Of a stretch of 48,141 nt of DNA, positions 6,962 through 13,750 are shown one piece after another; within the stretch, counting starts at the first letter, position 1; the number at the start of each line of letters is the position of its first letter. The notes beneath the pieces were generated by a model. It was given only the letters and a program-made list of their open reading frames with translations. It made no database searches and was not told where the DNA came from. The translations under genes and the position numbers were made by a program. Source of the DNA: a virus; the IMG/VR virus record IMGVR_UViG_3300017963_000087, positions 1-48,141 of that record. The stretch is one strand, 5' to 3'.

Positions 6962-7449
6962 AAAAAAGAAGTGAAATTGTTATGTGTGGTTCAGTCACAC
7001 TTGCCAGATTATACTGCGAAGACTGCGAAGAATACCAACTGGTTGGAGTTAAAAACAAAAGATGTCCCAACTGTGAAGGGAAATTGAGACATACAAAAAA
7101 TGTTGAAGTAAGAAAAATTGGGAATGGGGTTGAAAGAAAACATCTCCCAAAGGGTGAGATAGATAAACTAACAAAAGAACAAAATGGGAAATGCTACTGG
7201 TGCGGAAGAGAACTTAATTATTACTATATCAAAAAAGGCAAAATAATAAAATCAAAAAAACATGCTGATCATATTATTCCATACAGTTATCTCCAGTCAA
7301 ACCCAAAAAACAACTGGGCGATAGTCTGTAGCGTGTGCAACTTAATTAAAAGTGATAAAAATTTTACCAGTGAAAAAGAAATTAGGAACTACATACTTGA
7401 TAAATGGGATAGCAAAAATTTTGAAGTGCTTGCCACTGACCATGATTAA
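6958..7449 (+). CDS. HNH endonuclease with zinc ribbon
   Basis: This 163-aa protein has an N-terminal zinc ribbon (CEDC near residue 22, CPNC near 38). The HNH domain has CYWCGREL near residue 76, then KKHADHIIPYS with the catalytic histidine, then NNWAIVCSVCN. The two CxxC pairs brace the beta-beta-alpha-metal site. The family includes McrA-like and homing enzymes. The gene is coupled to the previous one by ATGA overlap. Its codons are A-rich (many AAA), unlike the late genes, which could reflect separate acquisition. Confidence 0.88.
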   Translation: MKKRSEIVMCGSVTLARLYCEDCEEYQLVGVKNKRCPNCEGKLRHTKNVEVRKIGNGVERKHLPKGEIDKLTKEQNGKCYWCGRELNYYYIKKGKIIKSKKHADHIIPYSYLQSNPKNNWAIVCSVCNLIKSDKNFTSEKEIRNYILDKWDSKNFEVLATDHD

Positions 7450-7481
7450 AATGCCCCTCTCGTGTGGTGCAATAGTGGTAC

Positions 7482-7536
7482 AAGCGATTTAAATACCTAA
7501 AATGTAATATTCCACATTTTAAACAGAAAATCGCTT
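7482..7536. repeat. Nested inverted repeat upstream of the terminase-small-like gene
   Basis: AAGCGATTT (7482-7490) pairs perfectly with AAATCGCTT (7528-7536). Between them AAAATGT (7499-7505) pairs with ACATTTT (7514-7520). The double palindrome lies 33 nt before the gene at 7570 in a 120-nt gene-free gap. It could be a protein-binding or packaging site; there is no T-run, so it is not a typical terminator. Confidence 0.55.
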
Positions 7537-7569
7537 AGAATCAAAATATGGAAGAAATAGAGGCATAAA

Positions 7570-8118
7570 ATGAAGAAATCACAATCAAAAAAAGTCACTG
7601 AAAAAACTGAGGGCGATCAGGCAGTTATAGTCAGTAAAAAACGGATGACTCAGATGATATCCGAGAAGATAAATGAGGGACATCGGGACGTGTTCAAGGA
7701 CGAGTCGGTCGACAAAACGCTCAAAACGCCCAAATGGTTAAAGAAAGAGAACACAATTCCTTATCTCAAGATGATTCAATTGCTCGTATCAGCACAATTT
7801 AACGATATTTCCAAGTTTTCCCGGGAAAACAAGGTCAGTAGGCAGACTATTTATGAGTGGCTTAAGTCCCCAGATACCAAGGACTTAGTGGATGAATTCA
7901 TCAAGGCCCTCGCTGTTGCTGATAAGGCCAAAGTATATCAGATGATATTGGCTAAAGTGCCCGACAATCCGGGCTTTGCGAGGCTTTGGATGGAGAGATA
8001 CGAGGGATATCGCCCAGAAGAACCAAGGTCCGGCAATGTGACCATCAATTTCAACTTTCTTGATCCCCCCAAGAAGCCTGTCAAAGAGGCAGAGGATGCC
8101 GAGTATGAAGAACAATAG
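7570..8118 (+). CDS. Putative terminase small subunit (HTH protein)
   Basis: The protein has 182 aa. A basic N-terminal tail is followed at about residues 65-110 by a helix-turn-helix (SKFSRENKVSRQTIYEWLKSP). A helical region (FIKALAVADKAKVYQMIL, then DNPGFARLWMERYEGYRPEE) comes next. This order of HTH, helical region and RY(E)G/YRPEE tail is the pattern of small terminase subunits of the phBC6A51/HTH type. Small terminase recognises the packaging site and stimulates TerL. The gene is 12 kb from TerL, which is unusual, so a different DNA-binding role stays open. Confidence 0.6.
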   Translation: MKKSQSKKVTEKTEGDQAVIVSKKRMTQMISEKINEGHRDVFKDESVDKTLKTPKWLKKENTIPYLKMIQLLVSAQFNDISKFSRENKVSRQTIYEWLKSPDTKDLVDEFIKALAVADKAKVYQMILAKVPDNPGFARLWMERYEGYRPEEPRSGNVTINFNFLDPPKKPVKEAEDAEYEEQ

Positions 8119-8361
8119 TCAACAATACTACACAATCTTACACACCCCCCAACATAATTGCACAAAAAGTTGTGACATAAAAAATATTATGATGTCTCTG
8201 CTTTCCTAATGTAACATGTAAACTAACCCATTCTCCCTGCTGTGTTATAATGGTATCCCATATTAGCCCCCCGGGGGTAGGGGGTGGCCCCCCCCCACTA
8301 ACTTCCCTACGGGACATATTATTATTTATACATGCCCACGTAAGTCCCGACCTTTAAAAAT

Positions 8362-8399
8362 TACCTAACAAAAGCATGCTTATTTCCCTGTGTTAGGTA
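8362..8399. repeat. Inverted repeat with inner palindrome
   Basis: TACCTAACA (8362-8370) is complementary to TGTTAGGTA (8391-8399). The loop contains the palindrome AAGCATGCTT (8372-8381). The layout resembles the nested repeat at 7482-7536 but with a different sequence. Confidence 0.6.
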
Positions 8400-8432
8400 C
8401 CATACCCATATTATATTTTTATATAAAAAAAT

Positions 8433-8461
8433 TTGCATTATATATCCCTGTACATTATATT
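8433..8461 (+). promoter_or_regulatory. Promoter for the accessory operon
   Basis: TTGCAT (8433-8438), 17 nt, TATATT (8456-8461), followed by the homing endonuclease gene at 8494. The -35 is weak but identical to that at 9330. Confidence 0.65.
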
Positions 8462-8493
8462 ACCATGTGTCACCCAACATAGGAGAAGTAGAC

Positions 8494-8979
8494 ATGTGGA
8501 AACATATTGATGGTTTTGGGGATAGGTATAAGATTTACAGTGATGGAAGGGTTTATAGCGAGTATAAGCATGGTTTTTTGGTTCAATATCCGAATGAAAA
8601 GGGTTATTTGCGTGTTGCATTACATTTAGACGGAAGGCAGCGCCAATTCAGGGTTAGTCGACTTGTCGCTTTGGCTTTTCTTCCAAACCCAAATGGTTAT
8701 TCGACTGTTAACCACCGGGATGGGGACAAAACAAATAATGATGTTTCTAATTTAGAGTGGTTGAGTAATCGGGACAATATTGTTCATGGGTATAAGAATG
8801 GTTTTTTTCCTCGTGGTGAGGATCGTCCCGGGGCAAAGTTAACAATGGCTGATGTTTTAGAGATAAGACGCATATATTCGTCTGGGGAAATTGGTTATCG
8901 ATTACTTGCTAAGCGGTTTGGTGTTAATAGGTCAACCATTAGGCGAATTATTAAAAGGGAGATGTGGGATCATGTATAA
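8494..8979 (+). CDS. Homing endonuclease, NUMOD4-HNH-HTH
   Basis: The protein has 161 aa, from ATG 8494 after AGGAGAAG. It has three parts. NUMOD4-like residues 1-25 (WKHIDGFGDRYKIYSDGRVYS) are followed by an HNH core (VSRLVALAFLPNP, then STVNHRDGDKTNNDVSNLEW with the catalytic His). A C-terminal helix-turn-helix (YRLLAKRFGVNRSTIRRIIKRE) completes it. This is a standard free-standing homing endonuclease of phages. The C-terminal HTH would add target specificity. Confidence 0.92.
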   Translation: MWKHIDGFGDRYKIYSDGRVYSEYKHGFLVQYPNEKGYLRVALHLDGRQRQFRVSRLVALAFLPNPNGYSTVNHRDGDKTNNDVSNLEWLSNRDNIVHGYKNGFFPRGEDRPGAKLTMADVLEIRRIYSSGEIGYRLLAKRFGVNRSTIRRIIKREMWDHV

Positions 8980-9328
8980 AACATCTAAGGGCGTTGAAAT
9001 ATCTGGTCAGGTTTTGGTGGCCATGAAGTCTCGTGGTTTATCCGAGTCTGATATTGCTTGCGAATTCAACATTTCCCGTATGCAATTATATCGAATACGG
9101 AAAAAGAACAATTGGCTGGTGACTAACCGCAGCACAAGGGGACAGGTTCGTGTACCTGATAATGAAAAAAGGGCACGTAAGAATGCCTATATGGCTGATT
9201 ATTACCAGAGAAATAAGCCAGACCCGGTTAAAAGGGATCGTTCTTGTTTTTACTGTGGGAAAGAGGTGGATGGCGGGCCTTTCGCAAACAATAAATATGT
9301 CTGTCCCACATGTATTTCTACGATTTAA
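8972..9328 (+). CDS. HTH protein with C-terminal zinc ribbon
   Basis: This 118-aa protein starts at ATG 8972, overlapping the homing endonuclease. Residues 20-48 form a helix-turn-helix (LSESDIACEFNISRMQLYRIRKKNNW). The C-terminus has CFYCGK and CPTC, a zinc ribbon. The HTH is closely similar to the one in the gene at 17457 (SEQDIAEILNISRRMLYKIRKKMNW). It may be a phage regulator or the DNA-binding remnant of a homing protein. Confidence 0.8.
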   Translation: MYKTSKGVEISGQVLVAMKSRGLSESDIACEFNISRMQLYRIRKKNNWLVTNRSTRGQVRVPDNEKRARKNAYMADYYQRNKPDPVKRDRSCFYCGKEVDGGPFANNKYVCPTCISTI

Positions 9329-9329
9329 C

Positions 9330-9358
9330 TTGCATCTGTTCTATCACTATATTATATT
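9330..9358 (+). promoter_or_regulatory. Promoter for small-gene cluster
   Basis: TTGCAT (9330-9335), 17 nt, TATATT (9353-9358), followed by GGGAACC and a gene at 9390 with an AAAGGAG site. Confidence 0.7.
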
Positions 9359-9389
9359 TGTGGGAACCATTTTACAAAGGAGATTGATT

Positions 9390-9602
9390 ATGGCAGAACA
9401 AGAGGAAGAAGTCATTATATCAAGGGCATCGGCATTTTGGCTTGGTTGTTTTATAGGTGCGACGGTTTTTATGGCGGTATATCTAGTATTCGAGACTGAT
9501 TATAGTCAAGGCTATCGTCAGGGTCAGATTGATGCTATTCGTGGTGACATAAGGTATGAGCGTGTTGCTCCTGATAGCGTGTGGAAGGAGATTAACAGAT
9601 GA
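9390..9602 (+). CDS. Small single-pass membrane protein
   Basis: The 70-aa protein starts at ATG 9390 after AAAGGAG. An acidic N-terminus (AEQEEEV) precedes one transmembrane helix (FWLGCFIGATVFMAVYLVF), then a soluble tail with repeated Gly-Gln (YRQGQIDAIRGD). This tail resembles those of small phage membrane proteins of unknown role. The stop overlaps the next start (ATGA). Confidence 0.75.
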   Translation: MAEQEEEVIISRASAFWLGCFIGATVFMAVYLVFETDYSQGYRQGQIDAIRGDIRYERVAPDSVWKEINR

Positions 9603-9844
9603 GTTTTTTTGAGATAAAGCCCACCTTCCCATATTCGAAGAAATTTCCGATAAGGTTAAAGGTAACGGTTGAGTCTGACGCATATTATGCTGCGATATGG
9701 GAGATACAGGCAGAGATCAGGAACAAGTTAAAGTGGGGTTCTGCTTTGGATGATGCGACGCTTGAGTATGTTTCTGGGTTAATTTGTGGGGAATTAAATG
9801 AGCGTAAATTGAATCATTATTGGAATCCGAGGGATGAAGACTAA
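9599..9844 (+). CDS. Hypothetical 81-aa protein
   Basis: Coupled to the previous gene by overlap. The protein is soluble and contains a helical middle (AAIWEIQAEIRNKLKW) and acidic residues near the end. No family recognised. Confidence 0.7.
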   Translation: MSFFEIKPTFPYSKKFPIRLKVTVESDAYYAAIWEIQAEIRNKLKWGSALDDATLEYVSGLICGELNERKLNHYWNPRDED

Positions 9845-10088
9845 GGAATATCAAATTGATCATCACACGAAGTCAGCGGTATTTACGTATGAGCAGTTTA
9901 TGCGTCATGTAGCCCGGGAGTATTTTTTAATGGATTGTCCATTTTGCGAGGGAGACAAGCCTTCGTTGTTTATTTATACTGACAGGGGGGTTTTCACGTG
10001 TGCGAGGTGTTTGGTTTTCGGCGAGGTAATTTGGGAGAAGGATCATGTAGTATTAAAAAGGTTGAGGGTGGTTGAGGCTGATGAATAA
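9834..10088 (+). CDS. Primase-type zinc-ribbon protein
   Basis: This 84-aa protein contains CPFCEGDKPSLFIY and then GVFTCARCLVFGEVI. This is the layout of the zinc-binding domain of bacterial and phage primases (CPFH...PSF...F.C..C...GD.I), with cysteine where the second ligand is often histidine. There is no catalytic TOPRIM domain here or next to it. It may be a stand-alone zinc ribbon derived from a primase that helps recognise initiation sites, or an inert relic. No phage primase was found elsewhere in the genome. Confidence 0.7.
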   Translation: MKTKEYQIDHHTKSAVFTYEQFMRHVAREYFLMDCPFCEGDKPSLFIYTDRGVFTCARCLVFGEVIWEKDHVVLKRLRVVEADE

Positions 10089-10248
10089 AGAGATACACAA
10101 AGATAAATGTGTGTGGGTAAGAAATGAAAAAGGTTTTTATGATACTGAGTGTGGTACAGAAGGAGTGTCTTATACAATAGATTTTTTTAGAACACATATT
10201 GTGTGCCCATATTGCGGAAAACCGATACATATACTGGAGGATAGGTAA
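10081..10248 (+). CDS. Small zinc-binding protein, 55 aa
   Basis: A short frame whose start lies in the end of the previous gene. It has a cysteine near residue 10 and another near 25, and CPYCGK near the C-terminus, suggesting a metal site. Its stop overlaps the next start by one base (TAATG), typical of coupled phage genes. Function unknown. Confidence 0.65.
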   Translation: MNKEIHKDKCVWVRNEKGFYDTECGTEGVSYTIDFFRTHIVCPYCGKPIHILEDR

Positions 10249-10382
10249 TGGATCAGTGGTTTTTACTTGCTATTGCATATTTTTTATTGGTTGGTCTTAC
10301 TGGTTATGTCTTAACTGTAATTATTTATCTTGCTTGCAGTTCAGCAATAAAAGATTATTTTGAGGAATTGGAGGATAAATGA
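10248..10382 (+). CDS. Small single-pass membrane protein, 44 aa
   Basis: The frame encodes a hydrophobic stretch (FLLAIAYFLLVGLTGYVL and on) covering about 25-30 residues, then a short acidic tail (DYFEELEDK). It follows GGAGG with suitable spacing. It is coupled by overlap to genes on both sides. Possible roles include lysis or exclusion; nothing specific is visible. Confidence 0.65.
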   Translation: MDQWFLLAIAYFLLVGLTGYVLTVIIYLACSSAIKDYFEELEDK

Positions 10383-10639
10383 GTGATAAAGGAGCAGTAT
10401 TATGTGTATTCTGCGGAAAAAATGTTAGATATTTAGCTAATGATGAAAAATCACATAGATTTGCTTTGGAGGAAATGCGGTTACATGAAAAAATCTGTGA
10501 TGAAAGTCCACTTGTACAAAAACTCACAGCCATTGAAAAGAAAGTGGATGAGATTATCAATGCTATTGAATATGATACAGACAATGAAATAGATGGATTA
10601 TGGCTACTTGAACAATTAAAACAAATAAAGGAATTGTGA
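10379..10639 (+). CDS. C2HC zinc-finger protein with coiled coil
   Basis: The 86-aa protein starts with a CVFCGK pair near residue 9, then a His and a Cys (LHEKIC) that can complete a zinc finger. The C-terminal half is a heptad-like helix (LTAIEKKVDEIINAI). The start overlaps the previous stop. Function unknown; DNA or protein binding is likely from the finger. Confidence 0.72.
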   Translation: MSDKGAVLCVFCGKNVRYLANDEKSHRFALEEMRLHEKICDESPLVQKLTAIEKKVDEIINAIEYDTDNEIDGLWLLEQLKQIKEL

Positions 10640-10830
10640 TGAGTCACGGTTGGACAAAAAAATATCTTGACATATCTTTTCACACGTTCTTTGAAATGAT
10701 GTTGAAAGATAGAGAAAGATACAAAAATGAGGACAAGGTATTATATTTCAAAGTTGTGGTTAAAACTGATAAATGTACGCATGAACACCGGAGTATTTTA
10801 AAAAACGAAGTTAGACCAGACGATTTATAA
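10639..10830 (+). CDS. Hypothetical 63-aa protein
   Basis: ATG 10639 overlaps the previous stop (TGATG) and has AAGGA before it; GTG 10636 is an alternative. The protein is basic and has one helical part (HTFFEMMLKDRERYKN). No family recognised. A 130-nt gap with a GC-rich element follows. Confidence 0.6.
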   Translation: MSHGWTKKYLDISFHTFFEMMLKDRERYKNEDKVLYFKVVVKTDKCTHEHRSILKNEVRPDDL

Positions 10831-10842
10831 ATAACTTCCATA

Positions 10843-10929
10843 CAGACAGGTGAGGATGGCCCGAGGGTGACGACCGAGGGGCAAGGTGGAGAGTGGGTGG
10901 ATGGACGACGGTCCGAGTAGCCTGTCTTG
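10843..10929 (+). ncRNA. Candidate structured RNA, GC-rich element
   Basis: In a gap without a gene, AGACAGG (10844-10850) pairs with CCTGTCT (10921-10927). The 70 nt between are about two-thirds G+C by hand count, against roughly one-third in the flanking genes. Inside are a GGAC/GTCC hairpin (10903-10914) and a repeated CCGAGGG (10861-10867 and 10874-10880). There is no open frame of useful length. Strand is assumed from the neighbours. It could be a riboswitch-like leader for the gene at 10963 or a small RNA; I cannot match a family. Confidence 0.45.
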
Positions 10930-10962
10930 TATTGATTTGAGAATCGAGAATTGGAGGAATAG

Positions 10963-11274
10963 ATGAAAGAAATAGCAGAGAAATACCCGAAGGGAATAGA
11001 ATTATTTGCAGAATATTTACATCCAACCGTTGAAGTTGAATATTCCGTAAATAGAGATATTAAATATGGAACTATAATCGAATATTTCGGCTATCTCGTC
11101 CTTGAATTTTTCCCGAAATATGGGATTGAGATAACAAGGGATATAAACTTTAATGACGATGGATCTTGTATTATAGATTATGCTGTATGGTATATGGGAG
11201 AATTTGAAGATGCTAAAACTCCCCAAGAAGTCATGCTCAAAGCATTTCAAATACTTGAAAGTCAGGAGGAATAG
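10963..11274 (+). CDS. Hypothetical 103-aa protein
   Basis: The start follows TTGGAGG. The acidic, soluble protein has aromatic strands (YFGYLVLEFFPKYGIEI) and a helical C-terminus. The stop and next start share a junction sequence (GGAGGAATAGATG) seen three times in this cluster. No family recognised. Confidence 0.72.
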   Translation: MKEIAEKYPKGIELFAEYLHPTVEVEYSVNRDIKYGTIIEYFGYLVLEFFPKYGIEITRDINFNDDGSCIIDYAVWYMGEFEDAKTPQEVMLKAFQILESQEE

Positions 11275-11775
11275 ATGGATGAATTTAGTGATGGTCATGC
11301 TATATATAACACAAATACAGAGGGAGGAATGATGGTTTGTGATAAATGTGGTGTTGATTTACCTGAATCAGTCTTTTGGGATGATGAATGTTTAATGTGT
11401 CATAGTGAAACCAAAATCAAACAACTGGAAGCGGAGAATAAAGTATTCCTTGAGACTAAGACGGCACTAACGCAACAGGTGATGGATTTAACTGTGAAAA
11501 ACCAAAAACTCCGAGAGGCTATTGAAACGGCGGAAACAGAAATTTTTGAGTTTGATGATCCTCACTTGAAAAGGAAAATGCAATTAATAGAAGAAAACAT
11601 TCGGTTAAAAGCGGATTTCAAACTGGTAGAAAAATTGCGTGATGAGGCAATATCAGATTTGTACAAAGAACAAGCAGAAAACCATCGGCTGAGAGAGGCT
11701 ATTAAATATACATTGAGATATTTATACGACGTACCATTAAAAAAGTATTTACAAAAAGCATTGAAGGAATGTTAA
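11275..11775 (+). CDS. Zinc finger plus long coiled coil protein
   Basis: The protein has 166 aa. After a short leader, CDKCGVDLP and CLMCHSE form a zinc ribbon (about residues 21-43). A long predicted coiled coil follows (KQLEAENKVF, QQVMDLTVKNQKLREAI, KADFKLVEKLRDEAI). An internal ATG at 11329 also has a GGAGG site, so the true N-terminus is uncertain. Such zinc-plus-coil small proteins are common in phage accessory regions; the target is unknown. Confidence 0.72.
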   Translation: MDEFSDGHAIYNTNTEGGMMVCDKCGVDLPESVFWDDECLMCHSETKIKQLEAENKVFLETKTALTQQVMDLTVKNQKLREAIETAETEIFEFDDPHLKRKMQLIEENIRLKADFKLVEKLRDEAISDLYKEQAENHRLREAIKYTLRYLYDVPLKKYLQKALKEC

Positions 11776-11943
11776 ATGAACGCTGAGGAATTGGCAATAT
11801 TTATTCATAATAAGTATGAAGAATTTGCGCCTAAGTACGGATATGAAACTCGAAAAGATACGAGGGAATTTGACAAAGATTCTCCAAACGGAAAGTTAAT
11901 GATTGCTGTTAGCAAAGAAATCTTAAAAACATTGGAGGAATAG
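11776..11943 (+). CDS. Hypothetical 55-aa protein
   Basis: The short frame starts directly after the previous stop (TAAATG). It is charged and helical (AEELAIFIHNKYEEFAPKYG). It ends in the GGAGG-TAG-ATG junction that also serves the next gene. No family recognised. Confidence 0.6.
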   Translation: MNAEELAIFIHNKYEEFAPKYGYETRKDTREFDKDSPNGKLMIAVSKEILKTLEE

Positions 11944-12132
11944 ATGGGAAGAAATTGGGATGCTAAAAGATATGTACTTCATCCCGGGTATAATGAGGAA
12001 GGGGTACATTATTCATATCCCCAACTTATACGGTCACTTAAATTAAAGCCAGATAAATGTATTAATTATGATGATATGCGTGGGGATAGTCTGCAAGGTA
12101 AAAAACATATGTTCCCACCGAGTGGAAAATGA
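11944..12132 (+). CDS. Hypothetical 62-aa protein
   Basis: The start follows GGAGG. The basic protein is rich in Tyr, Lys and His and has no clear motif. It overlaps the next gene by 4 nt (ATGA), the first of the sulfotransferase pair, so it may be co-expressed with it. Confidence 0.6.
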   Translation: MGRNWDAKRYVLHPGYNEEGVHYSYPQLIRSLKLKPDKCINYDDMRGDSLQGKKHMFPPSGK

Positions 12133-12737
12133 TGAACCATGTCGAGAAAAGATTTCTCCCGTACACAATACAGAAACGTCATAATGGCAGGTATCTTCTC
12201 GTACTGGGTCTCGCTCGGTCTGGAACGTCTTTTCTGGCATCTTTACTGGGCGGTCACCCAGATATTAATATGCTTTCAGAATGTTTTGATGCCGGGTTTA
12301 CCAGACTTATAGGTAAAAAATATGCTGGGAATAAACTTTGTATTCATCAGATCAGGTATAACGAACTTTCCCCAGTCCCGTTAAGGGTAGTCACAACCGG
12401 GAGTAAAACCCGGGCGGTGTGCAGGATGCTTATTCAGGATTATATGATGCTCGATGCTAAAATTATAATTATACTTAGGAATACAGGGGACGTTATAAAA
12501 TCGATGGTAAACAGAACAGCCTGTCGTGAAGATTGGGCCGAAAAGGTTGTTAGATCAAATTTAACGCAGTTGAACCGGGTCATGGATGGTGAGTGTCATG
12601 TGGTTGGATATACATCATTATGTGAGAACAAAGTAAATACATTGAAAGAGATTTGCGAATATCTTGAACTTGAATATTCGCCTTTAATGCTTGAGGGCGA
12701 AAAGAGAAACTGGGTTTACCCGGAGAGGGATGGGTAA
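12129..12737 (+). CDS. Sulfotransferase-like protein 1
   Basis: The 202-aa protein shows the PAPS-binding pattern. The 5'-phosphosulfate loop is LGLARSGTSFLASLL (about residues 21-35), and the 3'-phosphate motif is IIIILRNTGDVIKSMV (Arg...Asp...Ser, near residues 115-130). Sulfotransferases move sulfate from PAPS to sugars, peptides or small molecules. The protein is shorter than typical (250-300 aa) but both motifs are intact. It overlaps the second sulfotransferase-like gene (TAATG). A likely use is modification of a cell-surface sugar or virion glycan (inference). Confidence 0.8.
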   Translation: MMNHVEKRFLPYTIQKRHNGRYLLVLGLARSGTSFLASLLGGHPDINMLSECFDAGFTRLIGKKYAGNKLCIHQIRYNELSPVPLRVVTTGSKTRAVCRMLIQDYMMLDAKIIIILRNTGDVIKSMVNRTACREDWAEKVVRSNLTQLNRVMDGECHVVGYTSLCENKVNTLKEICEYLELEYSPLMLEGEKRNWVYPERDG

Positions 12738-13231
12738 TGAAAGAGATTTTAATAAGAAAATTGAAAAAAAGAATATCTCTTATGATAGGTCGTGGACCTA
12801 AATATCTGATATATTATTCGTTAAAAGGTAAATTGATGTGGTATATGATCCCGAAGGCCGGGTCGAGAACGATAAGATGCCATATAGAGCAACAGTATCC
12901 TGACTTTGTTTTTGTCGGGGAAATCCCGGTTGTCCCCTTTCTCTGGCGTGGATATACGACGTTTACTGTTATAAAAGACGATGAGGATCGCTATAATAGC
13001 ACATGGAGAGATAAAGTAGTAAATAGAAAGGTTTGGAGTAATGAAGAATTTCAAAAAAAAATGGGAATTGATCCGCACCTTACTCCTTGTTCAAGGCTTT
13101 ATTGTGCTGGGTTTTGCGATTATATTGTTGATATTGGCAATCTTTCGTGGCTTTTAGGGGCCTTGGGAGTTAAGTTTAACCGGATAGAACATATAAACAA
13201 AACGAGGTCCTTAAGAATAAGGGAACGCTAA
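12737..13231 (+). CDS. Sulfotransferase-like protein 2 (family 2 type)
   Basis: The 164-aa protein has MWYMIPKAGSRTIRCHI (about residues 35-51), the counterpart of IPKxGGTS in carbohydrate sulfotransferases of the family-2 type. TTFTVIKDDEDRYNSTWRDK (near 75-95) is the counterpart of FxVRDPxERxxSxYR. A C-terminal HINKTR matches the HxNKT end of that family. The RDP motif is degraded to KDD, so activity is uncertain. It is fused by overlap to sulfotransferase 1, suggesting that they act on the same glycan. Confidence 0.65.
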   Translation: MKEILIRKLKKRISLMIGRGPKYLIYYSLKGKLMWYMIPKAGSRTIRCHIEQQYPDFVFVGEIPVVPFLWRGYTTFTVIKDDEDRYNSTWRDKVVNRKVWSNEEFQKKMGIDPHLTPCSRLYCAGFCDYIVDIGNLSWLLGALGVKFNRIEHINKTRSLRIRER

Positions 13232-13344
13232 TGATTAGGACATATATTCATCAAAGGGATAAGGCCCTAACATATAAACATAAAAAAATCAAACGTAAAA
13301 TGGCGAGAAAGTCACGTAGGATTAATAGGAAAAAAGCAGCATGA
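13231..13344 (+). CDS. Very basic 37-aa peptide
   Basis: A short frame overlapping the previous stop by one base and the next start by four. Of 37 residues about 17 are Lys or Arg (KHKKIKRKMARKSRRINRKK). It has no upstream site of its own beyond coupling (GGGA). It may bind nucleic acid or be a non-functional coupling frame. Confidence 0.5.
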   Translation: MIRTYIHQRDKALTYKHKKIKRKMARKSRRINRKKAA

Positions 13345-13742
13345 AAAAAACATTATGCCTTTCGGCATTATGCTTTTTAGTAGCAATAATTTGTAATGAC
13401 ATTGAAGATACACTGGTTCATCACTATTCAGAATCTATTTTTGATCAGGGCTTTGAATCATTCTGGAACCCGGACTGGGCAAGGGTTAAATGGTACCGGG
13501 AATATACTACCCTTCCGTCATATACGTACGATGGCTGGCATCTTGTCAAGATAGTTCGCCAGTTATTTCTGGGCTTGGGGATATACCTTTTATGGCTGGG
13601 AGTCTACGAAAACCCGGATGGATACTCTTGTAGAGTCCCTATTTGCCACCGTATAATTACACTTATACTGTGGCTAATTGTTTGGGGCTGTGTGATATAT
13701 TTGTCTCACTGGCTCTTATATGGTAAACTTTTTTACAAGTGA
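13341..13742 (+). CDS. Multi-pass membrane protein
   Basis: The 133-aa protein has an N-terminal hydrophobic segment (LCLSALCFLVAIIC), a periplasmic or cytosolic loop with ESFWNPDWARVKWYREY, a second segment (VRQLFLGLGIYLLWLGVY) and a third (IITLILWLIVWGCVIYL). The pattern FWNPD, then DGWHL, then a hydrophobic segment recalls a small membrane protein family that I associate with Bacteroidota genomes and phages, but the match is from memory. Function unknown. Confidence 0.75.
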   Translation: MKKTLCLSALCFLVAIICNDIEDTLVHHYSESIFDQGFESFWNPDWARVKWYREYTTLPSYTYDGWHLVKIVRQLFLGLGIYLLWLGVYENPDGYSCRVPICHRIITLILWLIVWGCVIYLSHWLLYGKLFYK

Positions 13743-13750
13743 GGTAACTT

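Larger units (their letters stand above)
8119..8493. other. Gene-free stretch rich in inverted repeats and C/G tracts
   Basis: I find no convincing gene. The stretch holds CACAA/TTGTG hairpin sequence (8161-8174), an extended -10-like TGTTATAAT (8243-8251), a run of C6 G5 TA G5 TGG C9 (8267-8296), TCCC/GGGA, a 9-bp inverted repeat (8362-8399) and a promoter (8433-8461). The homopolymer tracts stand out in an otherwise A/T-rich sequence. Directly after a terminase-small-like gene this is a natural place for a packaging site (inference). Confidence 0.6.

Noticed and set aside
10902-10965. ATG frame of 21 aa in the GC-rich element
   Set aside because: Although its stop overlaps the next start, it is very short, begins inside a hairpin and has no independent support.
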